Below, piece after piece: positions 44,618 through 52,713 of a DNA stretch of 55,815 nt. How positions within the stretch are numbered: position 1 is the first letter of the stretch; every line of letters begins with the position of its first letter. The notes beneath the pieces are model-generated. The model was not told the origin of the DNA, searched no databases, and saw only the letters and a list, made by a program, of their open reading frames with translations. This stretch comes from an uncultured bacterium (GTDB taxonomy: Bacteria; Bacteroidota; Ignavibacteria; Ignavibacteriales; Melioribacteraceae): NCBI GenBank assembly GCA_937936675.1, contig CALDDL010000242.1, positions 1 to 55,815 of the forward strand, given 5' to 3'. Made by a program: the position numbers and the translations under genes.

Positions 44618-45667
44618 TTAGAAACCTAACGAGAGACCTAATGATGCAGTACTTACTTTTGCTGCCTTATAATCAGCATTAATATTTAATACCGCTAATT
44701 TAATATTGAATCCAAAAGTGAATCCAACAGAATTTTCTCCTTCAAGCTCAAGCTTAATCGGCACTTTTACTTTGGAACCAAGTTCATTAATCTGATTCGA
44801 TTCATAAGTGTAATTCACATCTGTAGTGAATGTTTCTAAAGTAGCACCTACGTAAGGAGTAAATGAAATACCGGCACCAAATGTTTTACTTGCATATAAA
44901 CCAAATTGAGTTGCTTTTGTTTCTAAAATATCGCCGGCTTTCAAATTCTGGAAAAAGAATCCTGCACCAATATCGATCGGTAATGGATTAGGAATCCAAT
45001 ATCCAATATTATGAATTAATCCTGCTCCCCAGAAAGATACTTTTCCGATATCCTGAACATCAATGCTTGGGAAATAACGAACAGAAACATAAGTACCTAA
45101 AACCGTACCTGCGGTTAGTTGAATTGCTCCCATTGGTAATGCTGGTAGCTCATCTAAAAATCCCTTTACATCAGTTAGATCTACAGTATATTTAGCAACA
45201 TCTTGCCCATTGACCTTAGCACCTGGGAAATTTACTTTAACGTATTCATCTTTATTTCCATTTACGGTTGGACCGCTAAAATTTACACCAAAAGCTTTAT
45301 TCTGCATTTCGCTATAAATTGCATTGTATTGAGGAGTTCCGGGTTGATATCCGGAATTTTTTATTATAGCATCGATCTGCGAATTATTAAAAACGAATGT
45401 ACCGGATTCAGAAAATCTTTTTTGGTCATCGGAAAAGAATGAACCCATAGCCACTACCTTGAGGTTGAAATGGAAGCCAATTAAAGATTTAGGAGGAACA
45501 CCATGTACCCAACCCGAATTTAGGTTAGAGCCAAAAGCAGATGTAACCGGTTTTACATAAGCTTTACCTGCCGTCGAAGATAAGTTTGATAATGTTTCTT
45601 CTAATGACTGTGCCGAAACAAATCCGGTCATTAATACAACTAGGATAAGAATTAACGATTTTTTCAT
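44618..45667 (-). CDS. DUF6588-like exported (outer-membrane) protein
   Basis: 349 residues from the ATG at 45667, which has an AGGAG Shine-Dalgarno 7 bases upstream; the longest frame uses a GTG two codons earlier. A signal peptide (about 1-20, ending FVSAQ) is followed by AYVKPVTSAFGSNLNSGWVHG, a pattern I associate with DUF6588 proteins of the Bacteroidota/Chlorobi group, then strand-rich sequence ending in an amphipathic VSTASLGLSLGF. It is probably a beta-barrel, function unknown. It forms a single-gene unit with its own terminator. Confidence 0.8.
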   Translation of the reverse strand: MKKSLILILVVLMTGFVSAQSLEETLSNLSSTAGKAYVKPVTSAFGSNLNSGWVHGVPPKSLIGFHFNLKVVAMGSFFSDDQKRFSESGTFVFNNSQIDAIIKNSGYQPGTPQYNAIYSEMQNKAFGVNFSGPTVNGNKDEYVKVNFPGAKVNGQDVAKYTVDLTDVKGFLDELPALPMGAIQLTAGTVLGTYVSVRYFPSIDVQDIGKVSFWGAGLIHNIGYWIPNPLPIDIGAGFFFQNLKAGDILETKATQFGLYASKTFGAGISFTPYVGATLETFTTDVNYTYESNQINELGSKVKVPIKLELEGENSVGFTFGFNIKLAVLNINADYKAAKVSTASLGLSLGF

Positions 45668-45691
45668 ACACACTCTCCTGCTTGATTTATT

Positions 45692-47398
45692 TTAGTTTAT
45701 TCCTAAAAGTTCTTTGGCACTTATAATTGCTGAATCAGTGATTTTTTCTCCACTTATTAATTTAGCAATTTCATTTATCTTTTCCGATTGATTTAACGCA
45801 CGAATATTACTAACCACACGGTCATCGATTTTTAATTTTTCCACAGAATAATGATAATCTGATAGAGATGCAATCTGTGGAAGATGAGTAATCGCTATTA
45901 TTTGATGAGTGGAAGAAAGATTCTTTAGTGCCTGCCCCACTTTCTGCGCTATCCTTCCGCTTACTCCTGTGTCGATTTCATCGAAAATTAAAATCGGAAG
46001 TTTATCAGATTTAGCAAGAACAGACTTAAGAGAAAGCATCACACGAGAGACTTCCCCACCGGAAGCAACCTTAACTAATGGCTTCGGGTCTTCTCCGAGA
46101 TTCGTAGAAATCAAAAACTTTACGTTATCAATTCCTTTGCTATTAAATAAGTAGTTTTTGCCATTCACGGGAATTGAATTTGTTTGATCATCGGATTCAT
46201 TCAACGAAAAATTAATTTCAAAAATTCCATCTGCTATACCGAGATTCTTGAGGGTATTTTCTACTTCTTGTTTTACTTTTTTTACAACTTTTTTCCTCTT
46301 CTCGGAAATTGATAACGCAATTAGACCACACTCGTCTCTTAGTTTTGAAATCTCTTTTTTGTACTCGGAAATTTTATCTTCAAAATTTTCTATCAAATCA
46401 AATTCATCGCCGATTTTTTTTCTATGTTCTAATAAATTTTTAAGCGAACCATTTCCATATCGTTTCTTTAGATGCGTTATGCTATTAAGACGTGAGCGTA
46501 ATGAATTTAATTTTTCAGAATCGAGATCCAAATTTAGTTTATAATCACGTAGTGAAAGTGCCAATTCTTTAATAATCACTTGAGCAGAATCAGCTTCACC
46601 GGATAGCTCTCCGAAATATTTATCCAGTCTTGCCAGATCAGCTAATTTATTCTGAACATCTACTAATCTATCATAAACTGCATTCTCCTGATCAAAAAGC
46701 ATTTCGTAACATTCATTCGATAAAGAGATTATCTGTTCTGCATTTTCTAATTTAGTTAGCTCTTCTTCTAAAGTAATATCTTCATTCTCTTCGGGAGCAA
46801 TTGCATCGATCTCTTTTATTTGGAAAGAGTAAACATCTCTTTTTTCGACAAAGAATTTTTTCTCCGAGAGTATCTTTTCATAATGCTGTATAACAGATGA
46901 TAATTTTTTTCGAGCTAAATTAAATTTTTCAAGATCATCGGCAACGTCCACATATTGATCCAAGAAATCGATATGATGTTCATTCTTTAGTAATGATTGA
47001 TGTTCATGCTGACCGTGGAGATCAACTAATAATTCACCAGCCTCTTTTAATAAATTCAAAGTAACGGGAGTGTCATTTATAAAACAGCGATTAGAACTCT
47101 TTAATGAAATTTCTCTTCTTAAAATTAATTCATCATGGAATTCGATATCATTTTCTTCAAGGAGCGATTTTATTCGGCGATGATTAGAGACATCAAACAT
47201 TGCTTCGACAATAGTTTTAGAGGCACCTTTGCGGATTACTTCTAGTGAAGCACGCTCGCCGAGTATAACGCCAAGAGCATCGATAAGGATCGATTTACCG
47301 GCACCGGTCTCACCCGTGATAATATTTAATCCTCTGCCGAATTCGATAAAAACATTTTCGATTAGGGCATAATCTTTAATTTGTAGCGATTTTAACAT
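45692..47398 (-). CDS. recN: DNA repair protein RecN
   Basis: 568 residues, SMC-like. Walker A is GETGAGKS (29-36), the family motif LVDLHGQHEHQSLL follows, two coiled-coil arms span about 155-380, and the C-terminal half has the signature ASGGEVSRVMLSLK and Walker B ILIFDEIDTGVSG. RecN holds broken DNA ends together for recombination. It is the first gene of the long minus-strand run, and its promoter region overlaps that of the divergent initiator tRNA. Confidence 0.97.
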   Translation of the reverse strand: MLKSLQIKDYALIENVFIEFGRGLNIITGETGAGKSILIDALGVILGERASLEVIRKGASKTIVEAMFDVSNHRRIKSLLEENDIEFHDELILRREISLKSSNRCFINDTPVTLNLLKEAGELLVDLHGQHEHQSLLKNEHHIDFLDQYVDVADDLEKFNLARKKLSSVIQHYEKILSEKKFFVEKRDVYSFQIKEIDAIAPEENEDITLEEELTKLENAEQIISLSNECYEMLFDQENAVYDRLVDVQNKLADLARLDKYFGELSGEADSAQVIIKELALSLRDYKLNLDLDSEKLNSLRSRLNSITHLKKRYGNGSLKNLLEHRKKIGDEFDLIENFEDKISEYKKEISKLRDECGLIALSISEKRKKVVKKVKQEVENTLKNLGIADGIFEINFSLNESDDQTNSIPVNGKNYLFNSKGIDNVKFLISTNLGEDPKPLVKVASGGEVSRVMLSLKSVLAKSDKLPILIFDEIDTGVSGRIAQKVGQALKNLSSTHQIIAITHLPQIASLSDYHYSVEKLKIDDRVVSNIRALNQSEKINEIAKLISGEKITDSAIISAKELLGIN

Positions 47399-47454
47399 AA
47401 GTTATCGGAAATATTAAATCAAAATTTAATAAACTAAGGGAAACTATCAAGTAA

Positions 47455-47483
47455 TAAATAGTATAAAAGGTAATATTTGACAA
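47455..47483 (-). promoter_or_regulatory. Candidate recN promoter
   Basis: On the minus strand TTGTCA (complement 47478-47483), a 17-base spacer and TATTTA (complement 47455-47460). The upstream box overlaps that of the tRNA promoter, so the two would compete. Weak match; position is the main support. Confidence 0.35.
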
Positions 47484-47505
47484 GGGATAAGTAATTTATT
47501 ATATT
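47477..47505 (+). promoter_or_regulatory. Promoter of the initiator tRNA gene
   Basis: TTGACA at 47477-47482, a 17-base spacer and TATATT at 47500-47505. The second box extends to TATATTTG, which also fits the TAnnTTTG box of Bacteroidota. The tRNA starts 14 bases downstream. Confidence 0.75.
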
Positions 47506-47519
47506 TGAGGTCTAAATAT

Positions 47520-47592
<73 letters not shown>

Positions 47593-47596
47593 CTAC

Positions 47597-47630
47597 AAAA
47601 GCCTGAAAATGAAAATTTTCGGGCTTTTTT
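47597..47630 (+). terminator. Rho-independent terminator after tRNA-fMet
   Basis: A 14-base-pair stem with one G-U pair (47597-47610 with 47615-47628), GAAA tetraloop and a run of T, five bases after the tRNA 3' end. Confidence 0.9.
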
Positions 47631-47698
47631 TATTTTATACAGGAGGTTAATCTTTTTATCACTAGTTTCTTTTTACTTCATGATTTATTTTAATAATA

Positions 47699-47893
47699 TT
47701 GACTTTGTGGTGCGATTGTGATGCAATTAACATATTTTACAGACAAATAATTCTTAGAAAAGGTTTACCCTTTCCTCTTGAATTACCTAATGAAGAAACT
47801 CTAAGAGCAATAAAAGATGTCGAGAGTGGCAAAGGGGTTAAAGAATATAAATCGGTGCAAGAATTAATGGACTCGCTTAATTCATTAGCTTAA
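47699..47893 (+). pseudogene. Broken RelB/DinJ-type antitoxin (C-terminal part)
   Basis: The frame encodes 64 residues. From DAINIFYRQIILRKGLPFPLELPNEET it matches the C-terminal two-thirds of RelB/DinJ antitoxins (the AI..FLRQV....LPF..P..ET pattern). The N-terminal ribbon-helix-helix of about 30 residues is missing: an in-frame TGA stands at 47681-47683, and there is no ATG; the only start is TTG. Codon-scale signs of frameshift are not visible upstream, so the 5' end seems lost or replaced. No RelE/YafQ toxin is recognisable downstream. The remainder of the 384 bases between the tRNA and the HD gene holds the terminator and nothing else I recognise. Confidence 0.55.
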
Positions 47894-47976
47894 TATTAAA
47901 ATAAGGCTCAAGATTTAAGAAAAATCGGTTCACGCTCAGAGATATTTAAGTTATACGAATTCAATTGGATAGAATA

Positions 47977-48438
47977 TTACTTTACATCGAGGTTAACTAA
48001 TACTTTATACCACTTTAAATATTTGTTAAGTCTCTTCAATTCTTTTTCACCTAATATATTATATCTCTTAACGTCAAGATTGTCGCTGAGATCATTAATT
48101 TTTACTCGCACGGCTAATTTATTACCCATAACTCTTTCAATAAATTGATCATAAGGTTCATCATCATTAATTTTCGTAACGCATTTTAATGCATCAATAA
48201 TATGGTTTGGGAAACCTTCGGCTTCAAGTTTATCAAAAGTCCAATCGGTATCTTCAACTAAGTCATGTAAAACGCCGCAAATTTTTTCATCAATTGTAGC
48301 GCCCATATTCATAACACGTGAGACATGTCCAAAATAAGGTGCTCCGTTTTTATCAACCTGATTTGCATGCGAATCGGTTGCTATTAGGATTGCTTTATTT
48401 AGTAGTTCTTCTTTCGTCAATTGAAAAGATCCTCCCAT
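47977..48438 (-). CDS. HD-domain phosphohydrolase, RelA/SpoT hydrolase-like
   Basis: 153 residues. It matches the hydrolase half of RelA/SpoT proteins and the single-domain small alarmone hydrolases: H38 in PYFGHVSRV, H58-D59 and E62-D63 in LHDLVEDT, and D116 with N120 in KINDLSDN. No synthetase domain is present. Removal of pyrophosphate from (p)ppGpp is possible but untested; other nucleotides could be substrates. It overlaps the 317-residue gene upstream by 22 bases. A TTG at codon 7, just after that gene's stop and behind GGGAGG, is an alternative start. Confidence 0.85.
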   Translation of the reverse strand: MGGSFQLTKEELLNKAILIATDSHANQVDKNGAPYFGHVSRVMNMGATIDEKICGVLHDLVEDTDWTFDKLEAEGFPNHIIDALKCVTKINDDEPYDQFIERVMGNKLAVRVKINDLSDNLDVKRYNILGEKELKRLNKYLKWYKVLVNLDVK

Positions 48439-49370
48439 TCTTCTGATGATTTACTTTCACTATTTTTTTTAATTAAATCAAAAATGAAATCCATATTCGT
48501 ATCTATATTTTTTTTCAGTATAATTGAATCTGCAAGACGACTAATTTCTCTATCTGAATTTATACCATTTAAAAGACTTATTAATTTTCTTGTCGAATCA
48601 TTTTTAGCATTATATCCATTTTCTAGTACAAGTCTGACGGTTTTTGCAAATTGAAGAAATTCTCTTTCATAAATTCCCATATAGTTACTTACAATCTCGT
48701 CATCAAAGATACTTTGCATAATTAAATTAAACCTATTTTCATTCTGTAATATATCGAGGTGATAGGATAAGAGACCTCTGAATATCAAGTATCTATCTTT
48801 TTTGGCATATTCTTCACCCAAAAAATAATCGACAATTTTGAATTGATGGTCGTGATAAATTGAACCTGCTATCAAAATTCCAAAAAGCGAAAGTTTCCAA
48901 TTATGAAAAAAATGTTTTTCGTCTGAACGTAGCAATCCAAAATTCCGCAGAGTAAAAGATGCAAATCGCGTATTTGTAATAAACCGCTGAACACCTGTTT
49001 TGGTTTTTGCAAAATCGCCTTCCCTCAGAAACTGCTTGCTACTTTTCATAAGTTCAAGTGAACTTTCCAATGCAGATCTATTCTTCTGATTATTAGTAAA
49101 TAGATGAAGCATTAATGGTACTATTAAATCATTCTTTGAAAAAGCATTACGATAGCTAAATAATTTTACATAGTTATTTAATTCAGATATTTTTAAGTCC
49201 TCTTCCGGATTTTCTATCATACGCAGATTATATTTTAATATCCACGATTGATATTCAAGAGTTTTTAATAGAACTTGGATTTCGTGAAGTGTTTGAGGAT
49301 TTGCGTTGCTCTTCTGACGTTTAACTAATTCGTTAAGTCTATCAACAAGTTCAGCATTCATTTTTTCCAT
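48417..49370 (-). CDS. Uncharacterised helical protein overlapping the HD gene
   Basis: 317 residues, predicted mostly helical, with no signal peptide or membrane segment. The middle (about 120-165) reads GVQRFITNTRFASFTLRNFGLLRSDEKHFF, whose T..R....TLR..GLL pattern recalls a winged-helix recognition region but is not convincing. The C-terminus is acidic (SKSSEEWEDLFN). Its end overlaps the HD phosphohydrolase gene by 22 bases, so the pair is surely one translation unit. I do not recognise a family and make no function call. Confidence 0.7.
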   Translation of the reverse strand: MEKMNAELVDRLNELVKRQKSNANPQTLHEIQVLLKTLEYQSWILKYNLRMIENPEEDLKISELNNYVKLFSYRNAFSKNDLIVPLMLHLFTNNQKNRSALESSLELMKSSKQFLREGDFAKTKTGVQRFITNTRFASFTLRNFGLLRSDEKHFFHNWKLSLFGILIAGSIYHDHQFKIVDYFLGEEYAKKDRYLIFRGLLSYHLDILQNENRFNLIMQSIFDDEIVSNYMGIYEREFLQFAKTVRLVLENGYNAKNDSTRKLISLLNGINSDREISRLADSIILKKNIDTNMDFIFDLIKKNSESKSSEEWEDLFN

Positions 49371-49545
49371 GATAAGAAATAAATTTCTTCCCTTTCGTTA
49401 GTTTTTTAATCACTAAATAAAGTAAATTAAGTTGTAAAACAAAAACTGAATTTTTATTTGTTATATTTCATTAGAAATTTTTCAGTACGCTATTTTGAAT
49501 TATTAACAAGGAAAAATATTTAAGATCAATTACATAGGAAATAAC

Positions 49546-50004
49546 ATGAAATACATATTAACTTTTTTAATAGTAATAACAGCAGCATGCTCAATGTTAG
49601 CTCAATCTACAAATCCCAATTATGATTCAGAATTAGCAAAGAAATTAGGTGCAGACGATTATGGGATGAAAAGTTATATTTTCGTTATGCTCAAAACAGG
49701 TAGCAATGAATCCACAGATAAAGCATATAAAGATAGCTGCTTTGCCGGACATTTGGCAAATATTACAAGATTAGTAAAGGAAAATAAATTAATAGTTGCG
49801 GGACCATTAGGCAAAAATGAGAATGCTTATAGAGGGATTTTCATTTTAAATGTAACTACATTTGATGAGGCAAATGAGCTGCTAAAAACGGACCCGGCAA
49901 TAAATGCAAAATTTCTAGAAGCGGATTTATATAATTGGTACGGCTCCGCTGCCCTATCTGAATATCTCGAAACTTCGGATAAAATCTGGAAAGTAGGGTT
50001 TTGA
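49546..50004 (+). CDS. Exported YCII-family protein
   Basis: 152 residues: a signal peptide (1-19, ending SMLAQ) and a YCII domain with H69 in FAGHLANITRLVKENKLIVAGPLG and the late TTFDEANELLKTDPAI and ADLYNWYG. YCII proteins have a ferredoxin-like fold with a putative His-Asp site; most are cytoplasmic, so the signal peptide is notable. The 175-base divergent spacer upstream holds its promoter, but I saw no clear box there. It is a single gene convergent with the Fic gene. Confidence 0.85.
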   Translation: MKYILTFLIVITAACSMLAQSTNPNYDSELAKKLGADDYGMKSYIFVMLKTGSNESTDKAYKDSCFAGHLANITRLVKENKLIVAGPLGKNENAYRGIFILNVTTFDEANELLKTDPAINAKFLEADLYNWYGSAALSEYLETSDKIWKVGF

Positions 50005-50048
50005 AATTTAATTAGAAGTAAATTCTTTTTCTATTATCCAATAATTTT

Positions 50049-51023
50049 TTATTCGAACAATTTGAAATATTTAGGATATAGAATAACTTTATTCTCATTT
50101 TCACCGATAGGGGGAAGCTCTTCTGTATCGATTTCTTTCTTCAATTCCAATATCGATTGAAATGTTTTTATACCATTCGATGCCGATTCAATGACTGCCT
50201 CTAAAAAGAACTTAATCCATTGCATTAGATCATCGTTCTTTCTAGCAAGCATAAGATGATGATGATAAGGAATTTTTCTTTTTTCAAAATAAGAAGATAA
50301 ATATAGAGTCGGCTTTGAAAGTAATCCACAACTTACTAAATATAAAGTAGTTAGTAATCTCCCGATTCTGCCATTGCCATCAACATAGGGATGAATGGTA
50401 ATGAATTGATAATGCGCAATCGCGGCTTTAATTAATTCAGGAATTTCTAAATAATCGTTATGCAAAAAATTTTCTAAGTCTCCCATGAGAGAGGAAATTT
50501 CTCCATGAACCGGAGGTATATAAATAGCTTCATTGATAGTAGCACCGCCGACCCAATTTTGACTTTTCCTAAATTCACCAGGTGATTTTTTCTCCCCTCT
50601 TGCTCCGCTAAAAATAATTTGATGTGCCAAATTTAATATACGTGTGGAGAGAGGAATCTCATTCATCTCATCTAGACAGATATTCATCGCCTTTATATAA
50701 TTTTGCACTTCTCGCCAATCTTCTTTCTTCACTTCAGTAATCTCAGCTTCATCTAGGAAAACATCTTCAGCATTAATTTTTATTCCATCGATTCTGCTTG
50801 AGTCTAAAGATTCTTTAGCAATAAACAAAGGAAGAAAACTCTCCAATTCCGGATTATTTATAGAGAAAGAATTCAGCTCCTCAATTTTCTTATTTGCTTC
50901 TGATTGCAGTTCGTTAAGTTGTGGATCTTCCCAAGTGAAGGGATGATTAATTTTAGAGGGAATAAAGCATTTGTATTTATATTGCTGCAAATAACTCCCT
51001 GATTTGAAATCTTCAATTCTCAT
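50049..51023 (-). CDS. Fic-domain AMP-transferase-like protein, apparently lacking the C-terminal winged helix
   Basis: 324 residues. The Fic active site is complete at 211-222: HPYVDGNGRIGR, with the catalytic H211. Fic proteins transfer AMP (or other groups) to hydroxyl side chains. An N-terminal Fic_N region carries the inhibitory helix motif of class II as S-S-R-I-D-G at 75-80; the usual glutamate is an aspartate, D79. After FQSILELKKEIDTEELPPIGENEN (about 288-311) the protein jumps to KVILYPKYFKLFE, the usual extreme C-terminus. The winged-helix of about 60 residues that normally lies between is missing, in frame. Confidence 0.85.
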   Translation of the reverse strand: MRIEDFKSGSYLQQYKYKCFIPSKINHPFTWEDPQLNELQSEANKKIEELNSFSINNPELESFLPLFIAKESLDSSRIDGIKINAEDVFLDEAEITEVKKEDWREVQNYIKAMNICLDEMNEIPLSTRILNLAHQIIFSGARGEKKSPGEFRKSQNWVGGATINEAIYIPPVHGEISSLMGDLENFLHNDYLEIPELIKAAIAHYQFITIHPYVDGNGRIGRLLTTLYLVSCGLLSKPTLYLSSYFEKRKIPYHHHLMLARKNDDLMQWIKFFLEAVIESASNGIKTFQSILELKKEIDTEELPPIGENENKVILYPKYFKLFE

Positions 51024-51189
51024 CTCTTCCCTATCATTATAATTTTCTTATGTTAATTTAACCCACTAAAATAAAGTTACCAAACCGTTTATATAAGAAA
51101 CCACCTTAACTTATCATACAGGAGCAATTATTCACAAAGATGAATTGAAAGAATCTTTTGATAAAGAGTCAAAAAGTTCACTATAATTT

Positions 51190-51219
51190 CCAATCATCAC
51201 GTTTTTTGACCAATCATCA
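51190..51219 (+). promoter_or_regulatory. Direct repeat, candidate LytTR-type operator
   Basis: Two exact copies of a 10-base unit (CCAATCATCA at 51190-51199 and 51210-51219) with a 10-base spacer, a 20-base period, 64 bases upstream of the operon start. A GATTGG at 51240-51245 is the reverse complement of the first six bases. LytTR regulators bind direct repeats spaced by about two helical turns, and such a regulator is encoded in this operon. No second copy was found by eye upstream of the surface protein gene. The remainder of the 259-base spacer shows no gene. Confidence 0.45.
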
Positions 51220-51282
51220 TAATTCATATTAATTACTCCGATTGGTATTTTAATTTTCGTTTGAAAACAAAATGGAGTTGTT

Positions 51283-52713
51283 ATGAAGACAATAATTAAA
51301 TCAATAACGGTAATTGTAATTTCTTTCTTTTTATCAATTGAATCATTTGCTCAAAGTAAATTAATTGGTGATTGGGAGGGATTATTAAATATTGGTTCAA
51401 AGAAAATCAGAATACTTATTCATGTTAAATCAAATGAAAAAGGATTTAATTCAATAATGGATAGTCCCGACCAGGGAGCAATTAATCTTCCATTAGCCGA
51501 TACAGAAATAAAAGATGATTCATTAAGAATATCTGATGCAAAATTAATGATAAAAATTGTTGGTGAATATTTTTCAAACCTTGAAACTACTAATAAATTA
51601 ACTTTATCTAAGCAACAGAGTGATTCAATTAGAGCAATATTTTTACAAGGTGGAAGAGAGATACCTATCAATTTTGGCAGAAGTGAAATTAAAGAATTTT
51701 CAATAAAGCGTCCACAAACACCAAAACCTCCTTTCCCTTATAAAAGCGAGGAAGTTAAATTTATTAATGAAAAAGCAGGTGGAATCAAATTAGCCGGCAC
51801 TTTAACATTACCAAATAATATAGAGAATCCCCCTGTAGCGATTTTAATTTCTGGTTCCGGTGCACAAAATAGAAATGAAAAAGGTTTTGATCATGAACCG
51901 TTCCTAATCCTTTCTGATTATCTAAGCAGAAATGGGATAGCAGTTTTAAGATATGACGATAGAGGAACTGCCGAGTCAGAAGGCGATTTCAAATCAGCAA
52001 CATCATTCGATTTTTCCACCGATGCAGAAGCTGCACTATTCTATCTTCAAACAAGAAAAGATATAAACACAAAAAAAATAGGGTTAATTGGGCATAGTGA
52101 AGGTGGAATGATTGCACCAATGATCGCTGCTCGAAATCCGAATGTAGCCTTTGTTGTTTCAATGGCAGGGCCTGCAGTTCCTTTAGATCAACTAATGCTA
52201 AAACAAATAGAAGAACTCGCATTATCGGAAAATCGCCCTGAAGAGGATATAAAGAAATTGCTCAATCTGAATCAAGAGATTTTCAATGCTATAAAAGAAA
52301 ATGAGGATTCTGTAAAGGCAGTTTCTGCAATCGAATCAATTTTAGATAAAGAAAATTATGCAAATGGAAATCCTGATGCTCGGAAAAATATTACTCAAAG
52401 ATCAATGTCGATTTGGTTTAGATATTTTATTAAATATAATCCTTTTCCTACATTAGAAAAAGTAAATTGTCCATTTTTGGCAATTAATGGAGAAAAGGAT
52501 AAACAAGTGGATGCAAAGATGAATTTAGAAATGATGCGTTCTGCATTTTCTAAAGGAAATAATTCCGATTTTAAATTAATTTATCTACCGAGATTAAATC
52601 ATGCATTTCAAGAAGCAGAAACAGGCAATGTAGCAGAGTATAGGATGATTGAGCAAACAATGTCGCCATTAGCACTAAATACTATAACACAATGGATAAA
52701 AGAGAGATTTTGA
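51283..52713 (+). CDS. Exported alpha/beta hydrolase
   Basis: 476 residues. A signal peptide (1-23, ending SFAQ) is followed by a beta-rich N-terminal domain of about 120 residues and an alpha/beta-hydrolase domain (about 165-470). The nucleophile is S272 in GHSEGG, D406 in GEKDKQVD is the likely acid and H440 in RLNHAF the histidine; ISGSGAQNRNEKGFDHE is the oxyanion region. Relatives are periplasmic esterases or peptidases; the substrate cannot be told. The 22-base overlap with the histidine kinase gene shows one operon. Confidence 0.88.
   Translation: MKTIIKSITVIVISFFLSIESFAQSKLIGDWEGLLNIGSKKIRILIHVKSNEKGFNSIMDSPDQGAINLPLADTEIKDDSLRISDAKLMIKIVGEYFSNLETTNKLTLSKQQSDSIRAIFLQGGREIPINFGRSEIKEFSIKRPQTPKPPFPYKSEEVKFINEKAGGIKLAGTLTLPNNIENPPVAILISGSGAQNRNEKGFDHEPFLILSDYLSRNGIAVLRYDDRGTAESEGDFKSATSFDFSTDAEAALFYLQTRKDINTKKIGLIGHSEGGMIAPMIAARNPNVAFVVSMAGPAVPLDQLMLKQIEELALSENRPEEDIKKLLNLNQEIFNAIKENEDSVKAVSAIESILDKENYANGNPDARKNITQRSMSIWFRYFIKYNPFPTLEKVNCPFLAINGEKDKQVDAKMNLEMMRSAFSKGNNSDFKLIYLPRLNHAFQEAETGNVAEYRMIEQTMSPLALNTITQWIKERF

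Noticed and set aside
47893..47976. A RelE/YafQ toxin gene after the antitoxin remnant
   Set aside because: No frame reads through the 84-base spacer with toxin-like sequence; the next gene is on the other strand.
47977..49370. A toxSAS-type toxin-antitoxin pair
   Set aside because: The partner of the HD protein shows no alarmone synthetase motif; kept only as a loose idea.
51119..51185. Short open stretch encoding GAIIHKDELKES then FDKESKSSL before a stop, in the Fic-hydrolase spacer
   Set aside because: No start codon (an in-frame TAA lies upstream) and no recognised family; too short to call a gene remnant.
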